Positions 26,736 through 35,832 of a DNA stretch of 64,000 bases are shown here, one piece after another. The notes beneath the pieces were generated by a model. It did no database searches. It worked only from the letters and a program-made list of their open reading frames with translations, and was not told the DNA's origin. The stretch lies in the NCBI GenBank assembly GCA_000733415.1, contig KL662191.1, forward strand, positions 1,873,029 to 1,937,028, read 5' to 3'. The translations under genes were made by a program, and so were the position numbers. This DNA is from [Leptolyngbya] sp. JSC-1 (GTDB lineage Bacteria > Cyanobacteriota > Cyanobacteriia > Elainellales > Elainellaceae). The stretch's first letter is position 1. Each line of letters starts with the position of its first letter.

Positions 26736-28044
26736 ATGCAAACCGAGTATGCCCAGCGTCGTGAACAGTTGATGGCCAAACTTGGCAAAGGCACCGCTAT
26801 TTTTCGCAGTGCGCCGATGGCCGTGATGCACAATGATGTCGAGTACAACTTTCGCCAAGACAGCGATTTTTTCTTATCTGACTGGGTTCAACGAGCCGGA
26901 AGCGGTAGCGGTGCTGGCTCCCCACCATGAAGAGCACAAGTTTGTTTTGTTTGTGCAGCCGAAGGATTTGGAGAAAGAGACCTGGACCGGCTATCGGGTG
27001 GGGGTTGAGGCAGCGAAAGAACGGTTTGGGGCGGACGAGGTCTATCCAATCAACGAGCTGGACGAAAAGTTGCCTCAGTATTTGGAGAAAGCCGACCGGA
27101 TCTATTACCACCTGGGGCGTGATCGGGCCTTCAACGACAAGGTGCTGCGCCATTGGCAACGGCTGCTGGCTACCTATCCCAAGAAGGGGTACGGTCCGAT
27201 TGCGCTAGAAGATCCGGCTCCGGTGCTGCATCCGCTGCGCCAAATCAAACGTGCTGCCGAACTAGAACTGATGCGAACTGCGGCCCAAATCGCGGTGGAT
27301 GCCCACAATCATGCCCGTCAGTTTGCCCAACCAGGCCACTATGAGTACGAAGTGCAGGCCGAAATGGAACATATCTTTCGCAAACGGGGCGCAATGGGAC
27401 CGGCCTATCCCTCGATTGTGGCCTCAGGAGCCAATGCTTGCGTGCTGCACTACACCGAAAATACGCGCCAAATGCAGGCAGGCGATCTGCTGCTGATCGA
27501 TGCGGGTTGCGCCTACGACTACTACAATTCTGACATTACCCGCACCTTTCCGATTAGCGGCAAGTTCACGCCCGAACAAAAGGCGATCTACGAAATCGTC
27601 CTAACGGCCCAACTTCAGGCGATTGCCCAAGTACAGCCGGGAAATCCCTATCAGCAAATCCATGATACGGCCGTGCGGGTGATCGTAGAAGGACTGATGG
27701 ATTTGGGGCTACTGCAAGGCGATATCGAAGAAATTATCAAAGAAGAGAAGTACAAACCTTTCTACATGCACCGCACTGGGCACTGGCTCGGCCTGGATGT
27801 GCATGATGTCGGCGTCTATCAGCATGGCGAAACTCCCCATAACCTAGCGCCGGGGCAGGTTTTGACGGTAGAACCCGGCATCTATATTTCGCCCTACATC
27901 AAGCCGGTGGAAGGTCAGCCTGAAGTAGATCCCAAGTGGCACGGCATTGGAATTCGCATCGAAGATGATGTGCTGGTGACGCCGGATGGCTGTGAGATTT
28001 TAACGGCAGGGGTGCCGAAGGCGATCGAGGAATTGGAGCGTTAG
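26736..28044 (+). pseudogene. pepP: Aminopeptidase P, one-base frameshift near the 5' end
   Basis: Xaa-Pro aminopeptidase family metalloprotease (creatinase/aminopeptidase fold). The frame from ATG 26736 reads MQTEYAQRREQLMAKLGKGT to QDSDFF. The next frame takes over as YLTGFNEPEAVAVLAPHHEE and runs intact to 28044. One extra T at 26874-26875 explains this. The rest has the full active site: LLIDAGCAYDYYNSDITRTF (Asp ligands), the histidine region HRTGHWLGLDVHD and VEPGIY with IRIEDDV (Glu ligands). The complete and undecayed remainder favours a base-call error or very recent damage. A hairpin terminator follows. Confidence 0.85.
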
Positions 28045-28052
28045 AAAGCAAA

Positions 28053-28089
28053 AAAGCAAGCGGGATAAAACTCACTGCTTGCTTTCTTT
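28053..28089. terminator. Terminator after pepP
   Basis: AAAGCAAGC (28053-28061) and GCTTGCTTT (28077-28085) form a perfect nine-base stem followed by CTTTA. It sits between pepP and the convergent RNA-binding protein gene. Confidence 0.65.
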
Positions 28090-28166
28090 AAAGTTAATTA
28101 GTCGAACCAAATTCCTTTAAACCTGAGCTATTCAGGCTTGTGCTCGACCGCACGCCCTAGGAGCGA

Positions 28167-28487
28167 CTAATAGCGACGACCACCGCGGCTGAAGCTATCA
28201 CCACTCCGGCTGAAGCTGTCGCGGCTTCCGTTTGCAGGACGCTCTCCCTTGGGTCTGGCTTTGCTGACGCGCAGATCGCGCCCCATCCACTCTGCACCGT
28301 CCAATGCTTCGATGGCGGCAGACTCATCAGTGGCAGATTCCATCTCGACAAACGCAAAGCCGCGCATCCGCCCGGTTTCGCGATCAGTCGGAAGGGTAAC
28401 GCTCTTAACGCTGCCATATTCTGCAAAAACCTGGGTCAGGTCTTCTTCACTGACAGAGTAGGATAGATTTCCAACGTAAATTGACAT
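28167..28487 (-). CDS. rbp: RRM RNA-binding protein, cyanobacterial Rbp type
   Basis: 106-residue RNA-binding protein with a single RRM. RNP2 is IYVGNLSY (residues 3-10) and RNP1 RGFAFVEM (42-49), followed by a Gly/Ser/Arg-rich tail with repeated SFSR-SGDSFSRGGRRY. Such proteins in cyanobacteria are small, often cold-induced, and bind RNA, with some linked to thylakoid-directed mRNA localisation. A 311-base region lies upstream, long enough for a regulatory leader. The tail length fits the glycine-rich subgroup. Exact paralogue (RbpA to RbpG) cannot be told. Confidence 0.85.
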   Translation of the reverse strand: MSIYVGNLSYSVSEEDLTQVFAEYGSVKSVTLPTDRETGRMRGFAFVEMESATDESAAIEALDGAEWMGRDLRVSKARPKGERPANGSRDSFSRSGDSFSRGGRRY

Positions 28488-28798
28488 GGCGTGTCTCCAG
28501 AATTTGAAAAATGCAGAGGTTGAAATTCGGAGAGACGCTCACCAGTTAATGAAAACGACTTAGACATCCGAAATTAACGCTCGCTGACTTCTTCATCATA
28601 ACTGCGGACTTGCCCAAAGACAGCAGTAGATTTGACAAGAAATCCTAATAAAAGATGACATTTGATTAATGCTTCAAGCCTTACACCACGCCGAATAGCG
28701 GTTGTTTGGCGGTGCCGCATCAGTTAACAAACATTCAAGATAGCTAACGTAGCTAACGCGATGGCGATGGGTCCGCCACGGCTCCTCTTAACCAAGTT
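28488..28798. other. rbp upstream region
   Basis: No coding gene is seen in 311 bases. It should contain the rbp promoter and a leader that may exceed 100 bases, and it ends just past the stop of the devA-like gene. On the minus strand a TTGTCA string (around 28630) could be a -35 element, but no good -10 was found. Confidence 0.35.
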
Positions 28799-29524
28799 TT
28801 AACTATCCACTAAATGCCCGTCTTCCATCGTGATAATTCGATCGGCCAAATCGAGAATTCGGTTGTCATGGGTGACGATCAGAATGGTGCAACCCTGTTC
28901 TTTCGCTAGTTTTTCCAGAATTTCGACTACATCCCGTCCCGATTTTTTGTCAAGAGCGGCGGTGGGTTCGTCGGCCAGGATAATTTGGGGTTGGCTGACG
29001 AGGGCACGGGCAATCGCAACTCGCTGTTTTTGTCCGCCCGACAGTGCTTCAGGATAGTAGTGCAACCGCTCAGCCAAACCAACTGCGGTCAATATATCTG
29101 TAATGCGAGTATTGGCCTCTAGCGCACTGACGTGCTGTATTTCTAATGCCATTTCCACATTTTGATAGACGGTGAGAAAGTTCAGGAGATTGTGGGCCTG
29201 GAAAATATAGCCAATCCTGCGGCGGGTCAGCGTTAATTGCTCTCGATTGGCATTCAGCAATTCATCTCCCAGAATCTTCAAACTGCCGGACTGAACTGAT
29301 CGTAACCCACCAATCAAAGTCAGCAACGTTGTTTTGCCGGAGCCGGAAGGACCTGTTAGCAGCACAATTTCACCACGTTGAATCTGTAAATTGATATCAG
29401 TCAATACCTGTTTCCGCAATGAACCATGACCATAGTAGTGATTTAAATTGAGGATGGCGATGGCATTATCTGAAGTAGACAGATCAGTAGATGATAAAGA
29501 AGATATTGTGTAAGTCATCATCAA
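28799..29524 (-). CDS. devA: DevA-family ABC transporter ATPase
   Basis: 241-residue ATPase of the DevBCA/MacB-like exporter. Walker A GPSGSGKTTLL (about residues 58-68), signature LSGGQKQRVAIARAL (about 159) and Walker B IILADEPTAALD are all intact. Start is the first of three Mets (MMMTYT). It is last in a devB-devC-devA order on the minus strand, three bases after devC, so one operon is very likely. In heterocyst-forming species DevBCA exports glycolipids with TolC. Here the substrate is unknown. A PadR regulator is divergent to the operon. Confidence 0.88.
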   Translation of the reverse strand: MMMTYTISSLSSTDLSTSDNAIAILNLNHYYGHGSLRKQVLTDINLQIQRGEIVLLTGPSGSGKTTLLTLIGGLRSVQSGSLKILGDELLNANREQLTLTRRRIGYIFQAHNLLNFLTVYQNVEMALEIQHVSALEANTRITDILTAVGLAERLHYYPEALSGGQKQRVAIARALVSQPQIILADEPTAALDKKSGRDVVEILEKLAKEQGCTILIVTHDNRILDLADRIITMEDGHLVDS

Positions 29525-29527
29525 CCT

Positions 29528-30760
29528 CTAAAAAATATCAGCCGGATCGGCTTGCTGTAATTTGCGTACCGCCATTGACGCTGCAACCGAACACATCAAA
29601 GTAGTGAGCACAAAAACAAATACAACTCGTCCTGCATTCATCGCCATTGGCAATAAGGTGGCGACATGGGTGATCTGATAAAGTCCTAGCGCAATTGCGG
29701 TGCCTGGAATAAATCCTAGCGCTGCCAGAATCAGCGATTCCTGAAATACAACTGCTAATAAATAGCGATCGCGGAATCCGATTGCTTTGAGCGTGGCATA
29801 TTCTGGTAGATGATCAGTCACATCACTGTAGAGAATTTGGTAAACAATCACAGCTCCTACGATAAAGGCAATCACCACTCCCAAATCGAACGTGTAGCCA
29901 ACCGGGGTACTGGCATTCCAAAAGGCGACTTCGGCTTTGGCATAGTCTGCTTTAGTCATGACTTTGACATCATTTGGTAAGCGTGATTGCAAGGCTGCTA
30001 GCACGATTCCTACATCGGCATTGGGCTGAAGCTTGATCACACCAACATCAATTAATCCCCCTTGCCGAAATCGAGCCATGCGCAGAAAATTCAAATCGCT
30101 GGTAATCAAATAGGCATTGATCCCAAACGTAGGGCTGAGTTGAAACAAACCTCGAACTTCAATTTGCCGTTGATTCACTTCGGTAGAAATCACTTCTCTG
30201 GCATGAAACCAATCGGCAATCGGACCGAATTCGGCTCGGGAGCCACTGTTGAACAAGGCTGTATCGGGTTCGCGTAGTTGCTGGTGGTTCGCCTGCACGT
30301 CCGGTAAATTCATAACCTGATCGTCTGGTTGAATGCCAATCACAAAAATGTCCCAGATTTCTTTGTTATCTGGATTGCGCCACTGCATGAAATTGAGATA
30401 GATCGGGCTAACCGACTCCACGCCTGTCACTCCAGCAGCCTGGTACAAGCGTCGTTCTGTAAAGCGATCCAGCGAAATCAACGAGCGATAGCGACTGCTC
30501 AGCATGACAATTTCACCATTTAAACTGTGGTGAAACTCCACCGCACTACTAAACAACGCACCGCGAAAGCCCATTTGCAAAAACATCAGCACGTCCGCAA
30601 AGCTGATCCCGGCAATCGCCACTAGCAATCTAGCCCGTTCCTTACGTAGCTGAAGCCAGGAGAGAAACAGCGGCGGTTTGCGCTTAATGTGGTTTGGAGC
30701 ACCTTTAGATTTTTGAGCATGATTTACCTTAGAATCACGATTGGCAGGTAGGTTTGCCAT
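29528..30760 (-). CDS. devC: DevC-family ABC permease
   Basis: 410-residue permease with an FtsX-like four-helix plan. A first helix (ARLLVAIAGISFADVLMFLQMGF, quoted in part: VAIAGISFADVLMFL) follows a basic 40-residue tail. A large periplasmic domain runs from about residue 75 to 270. Three more helices are near the C-terminus, including FDLGVVIAFIVGAVIVYQIL and the coupling segment DHLPEYATLKAIGF. It matches the DevC family used with DevB and DevA. Genes are 78 bases (to devB) and 3 bases (to devA) apart. Confidence 0.88.
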   Translation of the reverse strand: MANLPANRDSKVNHAQKSKGAPNHIKRKPPLFLSWLQLRKERARLLVAIAGISFADVLMFLQMGFRGALFSSAVEFHHSLNGEIVMLSSRYRSLISLDRFTERRLYQAAGVTGVESVSPIYLNFMQWRNPDNKEIWDIFVIGIQPDDQVMNLPDVQANHQQLREPDTALFNSGSRAEFGPIADWFHAREVISTEVNQRQIEVRGLFQLSPTFGINAYLITSDLNFLRMARFRQGGLIDVGVIKLQPNADVGIVLAALQSRLPNDVKVMTKADYAKAEVAFWNASTPVGYTFDLGVVIAFIVGAVIVYQILYSDVTDHLPEYATLKAIGFRDRYLLAVVFQESLILAALGFIPGTAIALGLYQITHVATLLPMAMNAGRVVFVFVLTTLMCSVAASMAVRKLQQADPADIF

Positions 30761-30838
30761 TTTGACCTCAGTGATGAATGAAACGGTGATTAAGCAGTAG
30801 CCATAATGAACTATTTAACAGAACATAAAGTCTGAAGA

Positions 30839-32026
30839 TTAGGATTGAACATCAATTTCTACCTGAACACTCAAGTTCGTCAATTCAGCAACCCGACGAC
30901 TGGAGGACGGGTCTAGCCGCACTTTCACTTCTACAACGCGAGCATCAAACTGAGCGGCTGGATCAGTGTCGAGCACATCCTGTTTATTGATCTCCAATCC
31001 GACTTCCACAACTCTGCCCCGCAACCGATCGGCAAAGGCATGATTTTTGCTGATTACAATAGCCGACTGCCCCACCCGGACTCGGCTCACATCCACCTCA
31101 TAAACTTCAGCTACAGCCACCATCTGCTGGGTTTGGCCCAGGCTAATAATTCCTTGTTCACCGACTAACTCACCGGGGCGCGTATGAATTTTGAGCACCT
31201 GCCCGTCCTGGGGTGAACGCACAACAGCCAGATCCAAGTCGGCTTTGGCTCGTGCCCAATTCGCTTGCGCTTGCCCTACTTCCGACCGGGCTACCTCCAC
31301 ATCAACCGGGCGCACTTCGGCAATCTGAGCTAGAGTGGCTCTGGCTTCGGCAATTTGCATCTGGCGGGACTGACGAATTCGCGCTAATTCGGCTTGGGCT
31401 TCGTTTAAGCGTTGTTGGATAGTATCTGCGGTTAGCTGCTTTTGATCCCGCAAGGAGGCAGAAACAGCTCCCTCGATTTGCAGGTATTGGTGGCGCTGGT
31501 TTTCCAGTGTTGCATTGTCCAGTTCAGCTTCTATACGGCTGATAGTAGCCAGTTGGGCAGCGGTTTCGGTTTGCAATTCGGCTTGCAGCCTCTCTACGAC
31601 TCGCTGCTGAGCCTGAATTTGCCCTTGCTTGGCTCCAGACTCCACCTGCTTTAGGCGGGCCAACGTGACCTCAACTAGTTGTTTGGCCTCTTGCAGGCTG
31701 GCCTGACGACGAGCGTAGGTATCCAGAATGGCAATCACCTCTCCCTGACGCACCTGCTGACCGTGATTCACTTTCAATGCTTCCACTCTGGCTCCATCCA
31801 GGGAAGTGGGCGCAAAGACCTGAACCACCTCCCCTTCTGGCTCCAAGCGTCCGAGTGCTGATACGGCTTCTACCGCAGGCACGGCTGCTGTTACTGTCGG
31901 TTGAGCAGGGCGATGCAGCACTCCCCAATAAACCATCCCAACACCCAGCAGGCACACCCCACCCACCACTCCCACTACTGAAACTGGCCGCGACAACTGC
32001 CCAATGGTTTGCTTGATTGTTGACAT
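30839..32026 (-). CDS. devB: DevB-family membrane fusion protein
   Basis: 395-residue HlyD-family periplasmic adaptor. An N-terminal membrane anchor (PVSVVGVVGGVCLLGVGMVYWG, within residues 13-34) precedes the lipoyl half FAPTSLDGARVEALKVNHGQ. A long coiled-coil hairpin (about residues 110-235, many Gln/Ala/Glu heptads) follows, then the second lipoyl half VVRSPQDGQVLKIHTRPGE. First gene of the devBCA operon. The palindrome at 32066-32089 lies 40-63 bases upstream of its start and probably controls it. It would link the ABC pump to a TolC-type outer channel; no tolC is in the window. Confidence 0.88.
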   Translation of the reverse strand: MSTIKQTIGQLSRPVSVVGVVGGVCLLGVGMVYWGVLHRPAQPTVTAAVPAVEAVSALGRLEPEGEVVQVFAPTSLDGARVEALKVNHGQQVRQGEVIAILDTYARRQASLQEAKQLVEVTLARLKQVESGAKQGQIQAQQRVVERLQAELQTETAAQLATISRIEAELDNATLENQRHQYLQIEGAVSASLRDQKQLTADTIQQRLNEAQAELARIRQSRQMQIAEARATLAQIAEVRPVDVEVARSEVGQAQANWARAKADLDLAVVRSPQDGQVLKIHTRPGELVGEQGIISLGQTQQMVAVAEVYEVDVSRVRVGQSAIVISKNHAFADRLRGRVVEVGLEINKQDVLDTDPAAQFDARVVEVKVRLDPSSSRRVAELTNLSVQVEIDVQS

Positions 32027-32065
32027 AGGTGTAGCCGGGACATCGCCGGCGCAATAATCTACTTC

Positions 32066-32089
32066 TTGTATTCAATTTTTTGAATACAA
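32066..32089. promoter_or_regulatory. Perfect 24-bp palindrome, likely PadR operator
   Basis: TTGTATTCAA, four Ts, TTGAATACAA: two perfect ten-base arms in the divergent devB/padR promoter region. PadR-family operators are typically palindromes with TGTAT/ATACA-like ends, as here. It begins 40 bases upstream of the devB start codon and overlaps the expected -35 area of a TATACT -10 box (32099-32104) for padR. One site could therefore repress both directions. Confidence 0.7.
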
Positions 32090-32098
32090 AAACTAAGG

Positions 32099-32104
32099 TA
32101 TACT
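32099..32104 (+). promoter_or_regulatory. -10 box of padR
   Basis: TATACT ten bases after the palindrome, about 98 bases before the padR start codon. Its -35 region would fall inside the palindrome. Confidence 0.4.
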
Positions 32105-32169
32105 CAAAGAACTAATTCGTCAAGCACTTGGTGAAGACATACCCAAAAGCCCACCCCCCACCCCCCACC

Positions 32170-32204
32170 CTCTACCCTCTACCCTCTACCCTCTACCCTC
32201 TATG
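32170..32204 (+). repeat. CTCTACC heptamer repeat ending in the padR start codon
   Basis: Four exact CTCTACC units (32170-32197) are followed by a fifth, CTCTATG (32198-32204), whose ATG is the padR start. Upstream is a C-rich CCCACCCCCC run. No Shine-Dalgarno sequence is present in this leader. Copy-number change in this repeat would alter the leader but not the frame. Confidence 0.8.
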
Positions 32205-32786
32205 GCACTCAAGCACACAATTCTGGCATTTCTGTCTCGTCAGCCCCTCAGCGGCTATGAGGTGGCAAAGGAGTTTGCCGAAGGCTTTGGCAGTTGCTTT
32301 TGGAAGGCGAGCCAGCAGCAGGTATATGCCGAACTCACCAAGCTAGAGCAGCAGGGCAACGTCACCTATGAAGCGATTCCCCAGCCAGGACGATTGGACA
32401 AAAAAATCTATTCGATTACCGAACAAGGCCAGCAGGAACTGATCGATTGGCTGATGCAGCCGTCTGAACCTGCTGCGATCCGGGAAGATCTGGGTGTCAT
32501 GGGGCTAGCCGGACATCTAGTGCCCGTACCAGCCGTGATTCGCGAAATCGAACGCCGCCGCCAGCTCCACGCTGAAATGCTGCAACAAGTTCAAGCCTTA
32601 GATGAACAGTTTGCCCAAAATTTAGCAACGCTGGAGTTGAAGGATCTGTATATGCATTTGATTATTCGCCGCGCCATTCGCTATCAAGAAAGTTGGGTAG
32701 CTTGGTGCGATGAGGCTTTGGCAGCGATTCAGGCTTCACCCGGCATAGACGACGACCGGGACGCGCTTAAAGGCCGGAGTACCTGA
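32202..32786 (+). CDS. PadR-family transcriptional regulator
   Basis: 194-residue regulator with an N-terminal winged HTH (about residues 1-85: LAFLSRQPLSGYEVAKEF, QQQVYAELTKLEQQGNV and the wing RLDKKIYSITEQGQQEL). A C-terminal helical dimerisation domain (about 90-185) completes the larger PadR subtype. Divergent from devBCA, with a 24-bp palindrome between them, so it is the likely local repressor of that exporter and of itself. Its 3' end overlaps the convergent molybdoenzyme gene by 51 bases. Effector unknown. Confidence 0.88.
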   Translation: MALKHTILAFLSRQPLSGYEVAKEFAEGFGSCFWKASQQQVYAELTKLEQQGNVTYEAIPQPGRLDKKIYSITEQGQQELIDWLMQPSEPAAIREDLGVMGLAGHLVPVPAVIREIERRRQLHAEMLQQVQALDEQFAQNLATLELKDLYMHLIIRRAIRYQESWVAWCDEALAAIQASPGIDDDRDALKGRST

Positions 32787-35015
32787 GCGTTTGTCGATTC
32801 TGGCTTTGAAGATAACATTCACTTCAGGATAAAACATCAGAGCTGAGCCAGGACGCACCGAGCCAAGGATAATTTCGACGTTTTCTAGTTTGCCAGCATC
32901 ACCTTGGACTGTTACCTGCTGGTGTTCGTGGAATCCGGCTCGTTCTACATCATCTGCATGCATCAAAATACAGTTGCGGTGAGGCATACCGCGATAGCGA
33001 TCGCCCGGTTTGTAGACCACGGTGTTGTGCTGTGAGTAGCTGCGTCCGGTCATCAAGGTTAACACTAGGCTGGGAATAGATTCGGGTATGCCAAAATCGG
33101 CAGCACTGGGTAGCTGAAGCTGCGGCAGAGGAGTGACAAACATTTTGGCTTTGCCGGAAGGAGTGGCAAATTTGGGTTGGGTAAAAATCCGTCCGTCAAT
33201 CGTGAATTCTGCTTGGGTTTGGTCGATGGTGCCGATCTTCTCATAGCCGGGAATGGTTTTGGCGATAAGCTGACGAATATACTGAGTATCTTGCAGTTTA
33301 CGCCAATTCACAGGATAATCCCCCAGCAGCCGCTGCGCTAGTTTGGTCAAAAATTCGACTTCTGAGATCAGGTCAGCATTGGTTAAGTGGGTTTTACCTT
33401 CGTCGTTCAGCCGCACGAAGTTGTTGCCAGATTCGGTGGTGGTTTTGTGGGGATTCTCGAAGCGGTTGAAGACCGGAATGATGATCGTAGTTTGCTGAGC
33501 GAGGCCGTGAAAATGGCCCAAGTTTGGCTTGGTGGCGAGATAGATGATTGTATTGATTTTACCGAGGGCGCGTTTAGCCTGAGTTGAATCTGGATTGGCA
33601 GCGTACAAATTACCACCCACGCAAATCAGGGTATCGATCTGACCGGCGTCGGCAGCTTCGATCAGGGCGCGAGTATCGTATCCCGGTACACGGCTAAGGG
33701 AGCGTCCCAACAGTTTTTCCAGCGCTTCCTGGATTTCTTGCTTCAGCCGGTCGGTGACGACCACACCCATTGAACCAAACCCCTGTACGTTAGAATGGCC
33801 TCGAATCGGCATCGTGCCGGCGCCTTCCTTACCGGCATTACCTGTGAGCAGCGCTGTGTTGGCAATACTGTAAACATTATCAACTCCGTTATCATGCTGA
33901 GTTATACCCATTGCCCAAGCAAATACAACGCCCTTTGATGTACCGATAATTTGTGCCGCCGCTTCAATTTCTGTTTGAGACACACCGCAGGTTGAGATAA
34001 TCGTATCCCAATTTGTATTCTTCGCTTGTTCTAGAACGTTCTGCCAATTTTCGGTATGTGCTTGTAGATAATCTTCTCGCACCAAGCCTTTTTCGAGCAG
34101 CGCTTTTTGGATGCCGACAAACAGAGCCACATCGCTGCCGGGAGCAAGCTGAAGGTAGAGGGAGGCAATCTCAGAGCCAGTCAAGAGCGACTTAATCGGA
34201 AAAGCAGGCGAGGCAAATTTAACCAGACCGACTTCGACCACTGGATTCACGACAATTACTTTGCCACCGCGTTCGCGCAGTTGAATCAACTCGTTCATCA
34301 GGCGCGGATGATTGGCGGGCGCATTGGAACCGATCAGCACTACACAGTCGGCCTTTTTCAGGTTCTCTAAGCTAACCATCGAGGTGCCGGAGCCGAACAT
34401 TTGCTTCAAACCTACAGTAGAAGGCGAATGGCAGAGGTCGGAGCAGTCGGCTAGGTTGTTGGACCCCAAGGTACGGATCAGCAGTTGCAGCAGAAAGGCA
34501 GCTTCATTCGAGGAACGACCGGAACTGTAGGAGGCGACTCGTTCTGGCGGCTGGCGAAAGGCCGACTCGGCAATTTGGTAAATCTCGTCCCAGCCAATCC
34601 GTTCGTAACGGTCACTGCCAGCTCGATGAATCAACGGTACACTCAACCGCCCGAGACGATCCGCTTCCAAAGAGGTGAGCTGTTGCAATGCGCTGAGCGG
34701 GCGCTGCTCAAATACCGACAGAGGAACCGCTGGCTGAATTTCTGCCGAAATGGCTTCCACACTCTTCATGCAGCGCTGGAGCGTTTCGCCCACTTCGTTT
34801 GTAAAGCCGCCCTTTTGTCCTCCCGTACCCCAAGCGCAGGACAGGCAAGCACTCTTATGCAGCAGGGTTTGCCAGAGTTTGGGACCTTCGGGCGAGAGGG
34901 TATGCTCGGCCCAGTACTGAATTACCGGCAGACCACCGCCCATGTTGGGAGCATTGTCGGTCGTGTCTTCAATGGGTGAAGGAGGTTGATTGTTCAGAGG
35001 CTTCTGAGCGTCCAT
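32736..35015 (-). CDS. FdhF/YdeP-family molybdopterin oxidoreductase
   Basis: 759-residue molybdopterin/MGD-dependent enzyme of the formate-dehydrogenase-alpha-like (FdhF/YdeP) family. Near the N-terminus SACLSCAWGTGGQKGG is a Cys-poor version of the iron-sulfur region. YSSGRSSNEAAFLLQLLIRT (near residue 163), ADCSDLCHSPST, MGITQHDNGVDNVYSIANTA and MPIRGHSNVQGFGSMG mark MGD-binding domains. The C-terminal beta barrel has TGRSYSQHNTVVYKPGDR. Family members are poorly defined in function; a formate or other small-molecule oxidoreductase role is inferred only from homology. No accessory fdhD or electron-carrier gene is adjacent. Confidence 0.85.
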   Translation of the reverse strand: MDAQKPLNNQPPSPIEDTTDNAPNMGGGLPVIQYWAEHTLSPEGPKLWQTLLHKSACLSCAWGTGGQKGGFTNEVGETLQRCMKSVEAISAEIQPAVPLSVFEQRPLSALQQLTSLEADRLGRLSVPLIHRAGSDRYERIGWDEIYQIAESAFRQPPERVASYSSGRSSNEAAFLLQLLIRTLGSNNLADCSDLCHSPSTVGLKQMFGSGTSMVSLENLKKADCVVLIGSNAPANHPRLMNELIQLRERGGKVIVVNPVVEVGLVKFASPAFPIKSLLTGSEIASLYLQLAPGSDVALFVGIQKALLEKGLVREDYLQAHTENWQNVLEQAKNTNWDTIISTCGVSQTEIEAAAQIIGTSKGVVFAWAMGITQHDNGVDNVYSIANTALLTGNAGKEGAGTMPIRGHSNVQGFGSMGVVVTDRLKQEIQEALEKLLGRSLSRVPGYDTRALIEAADAGQIDTLICVGGNLYAANPDSTQAKRALGKINTIIYLATKPNLGHFHGLAQQTTIIIPVFNRFENPHKTTTESGNNFVRLNDEGKTHLTNADLISEVEFLTKLAQRLLGDYPVNWRKLQDTQYIRQLIAKTIPGYEKIGTIDQTQAEFTIDGRIFTQPKFATPSGKAKMFVTPLPQLQLPSAADFGIPESIPSLVLTLMTGRSYSQHNTVVYKPGDRYRGMPHRNCILMHADDVERAGFHEHQQVTVQGDAGKLENVEIILGSVRPGSALMFYPEVNVIFKARIDKRSGTPAFKRVPVVVYAG

Positions 35016-35106
35016 ACGGCTGATGCTGCGAGTCGGGCTTTCTTCAACTTAACGCAAATTGCCCAACCGCAACATCCAAGCTTGCTGTAAACTTTGAGGT
35101 TTATTG

Positions 35107-35139
35107 AGGCTCGATTGAAAATCTTCCTGGATCGAGCCT
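35107..35139. terminator. Hairpin between molybdoenzyme and small-protein genes
   Basis: AGGCTCGAT (35107-35115) and ATCGAGCCT (35131-35139) form a perfect nine-base stem. On the minus strand it follows the 35167-35520 gene, but the T-run is missing there. On the plus strand GCCTTTTTTAG follows about 16 bases later. Weak support as a terminator. Confidence 0.4.
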
Positions 35140-35166
35140 GTCTGGATAGGGTCTGCCTTTTTTAGT

Positions 35167-35520
35167 TTAGTCTTGGGCAGCTTGAGCGCTTCTTTCAGCC
35201 GTGTCAGGATAGAGTTTAGCCCAATCTTTTACAGCTTCTTTGCTTTCTTTGGCAATTCGTTGCAGACGCTCACCGGGAGCACCTTCGGTTTCACGCGCTT
35301 CCTGCTTCCATTCGCCTACAGTTTTAGGCCGATCCGAGTCATTTTGGTGAATCGCTTCGTCAACCTTGTTCTTGATCGCTTGAGCACCCCGATCATTGCT
35401 AACATTCGCAGTTAATACTACAAACCCAATCAAAGCTACTGCTAAAAACCGCTTGACTTGGAATCCATTTAGAAAAGAACCGATACGAGCTACTGCTCCA
35501 GAAATCAAATTCAGCATCAT
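35167..35520 (-). CDS. Hypothetical exported or membrane-anchored protein
   Basis: 117-residue protein. A hydrophobic stretch FLAVALIGFVVLTANVS (about residues 25-41) is followed by a highly charged helical tail with many Glu/Lys and KTVGEWKQEARETEGAPGER. It may be a cleaved signal or a single anchor. Cyanobacteria have many such small proteins, some stress-induced; I do not recognise this one with certainty. Confidence 0.5.
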   Translation of the reverse strand: MMLNLISGAVARIGSFLNGFQVKRFLAVALIGFVVLTANVSNDRGAQAIKNKVDEAIHQNDSDRPKTVGEWKQEARETEGAPGERLQRIAKESKEAVKDWAKLYPDTAERSAQAAQD

Positions 35521-35804
35521 TTAAGTCTCCATTTCTTTTGATCGCTCGAATTCAGCAACGCATACATCAGCTTCAAAGTACAGATTCAGCTATGAAAGGT
35601 AGGCAGCCAATCTAGACTTTAGTAAACGTATGAGTTTTTGAATCCAGATATAAACGTAGCGATAAACAAACCCACTCTCCTCTAGCAAAAGTTGTAGCTT
35701 GCCACGTAACTAAGAGGGACTTTTTGAAATGCTTTGAACTGTAAAACTCATGCTTTTACAACGCAAAATCAATCTATAGTGTTTGCCAGAAGAGATAGGA
35801 CATT

Positions 35805-35832
35805 GTTGTGGGTGCACGAAGCGGCCCACAAC
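35805..35832. repeat. Stem-loop with nearby direct repeats
   Basis: GTTGTGGG and CCCACAAC form an eight-base stem with a 12-base loop. The right arm is followed by AGTATCTCTGTCCTAAC and then AGTATCTTTGTCCTAAC, near-identical direct repeats. It resembles a small palindromic mobile element remnant; no transposase is near. Confidence 0.5.
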
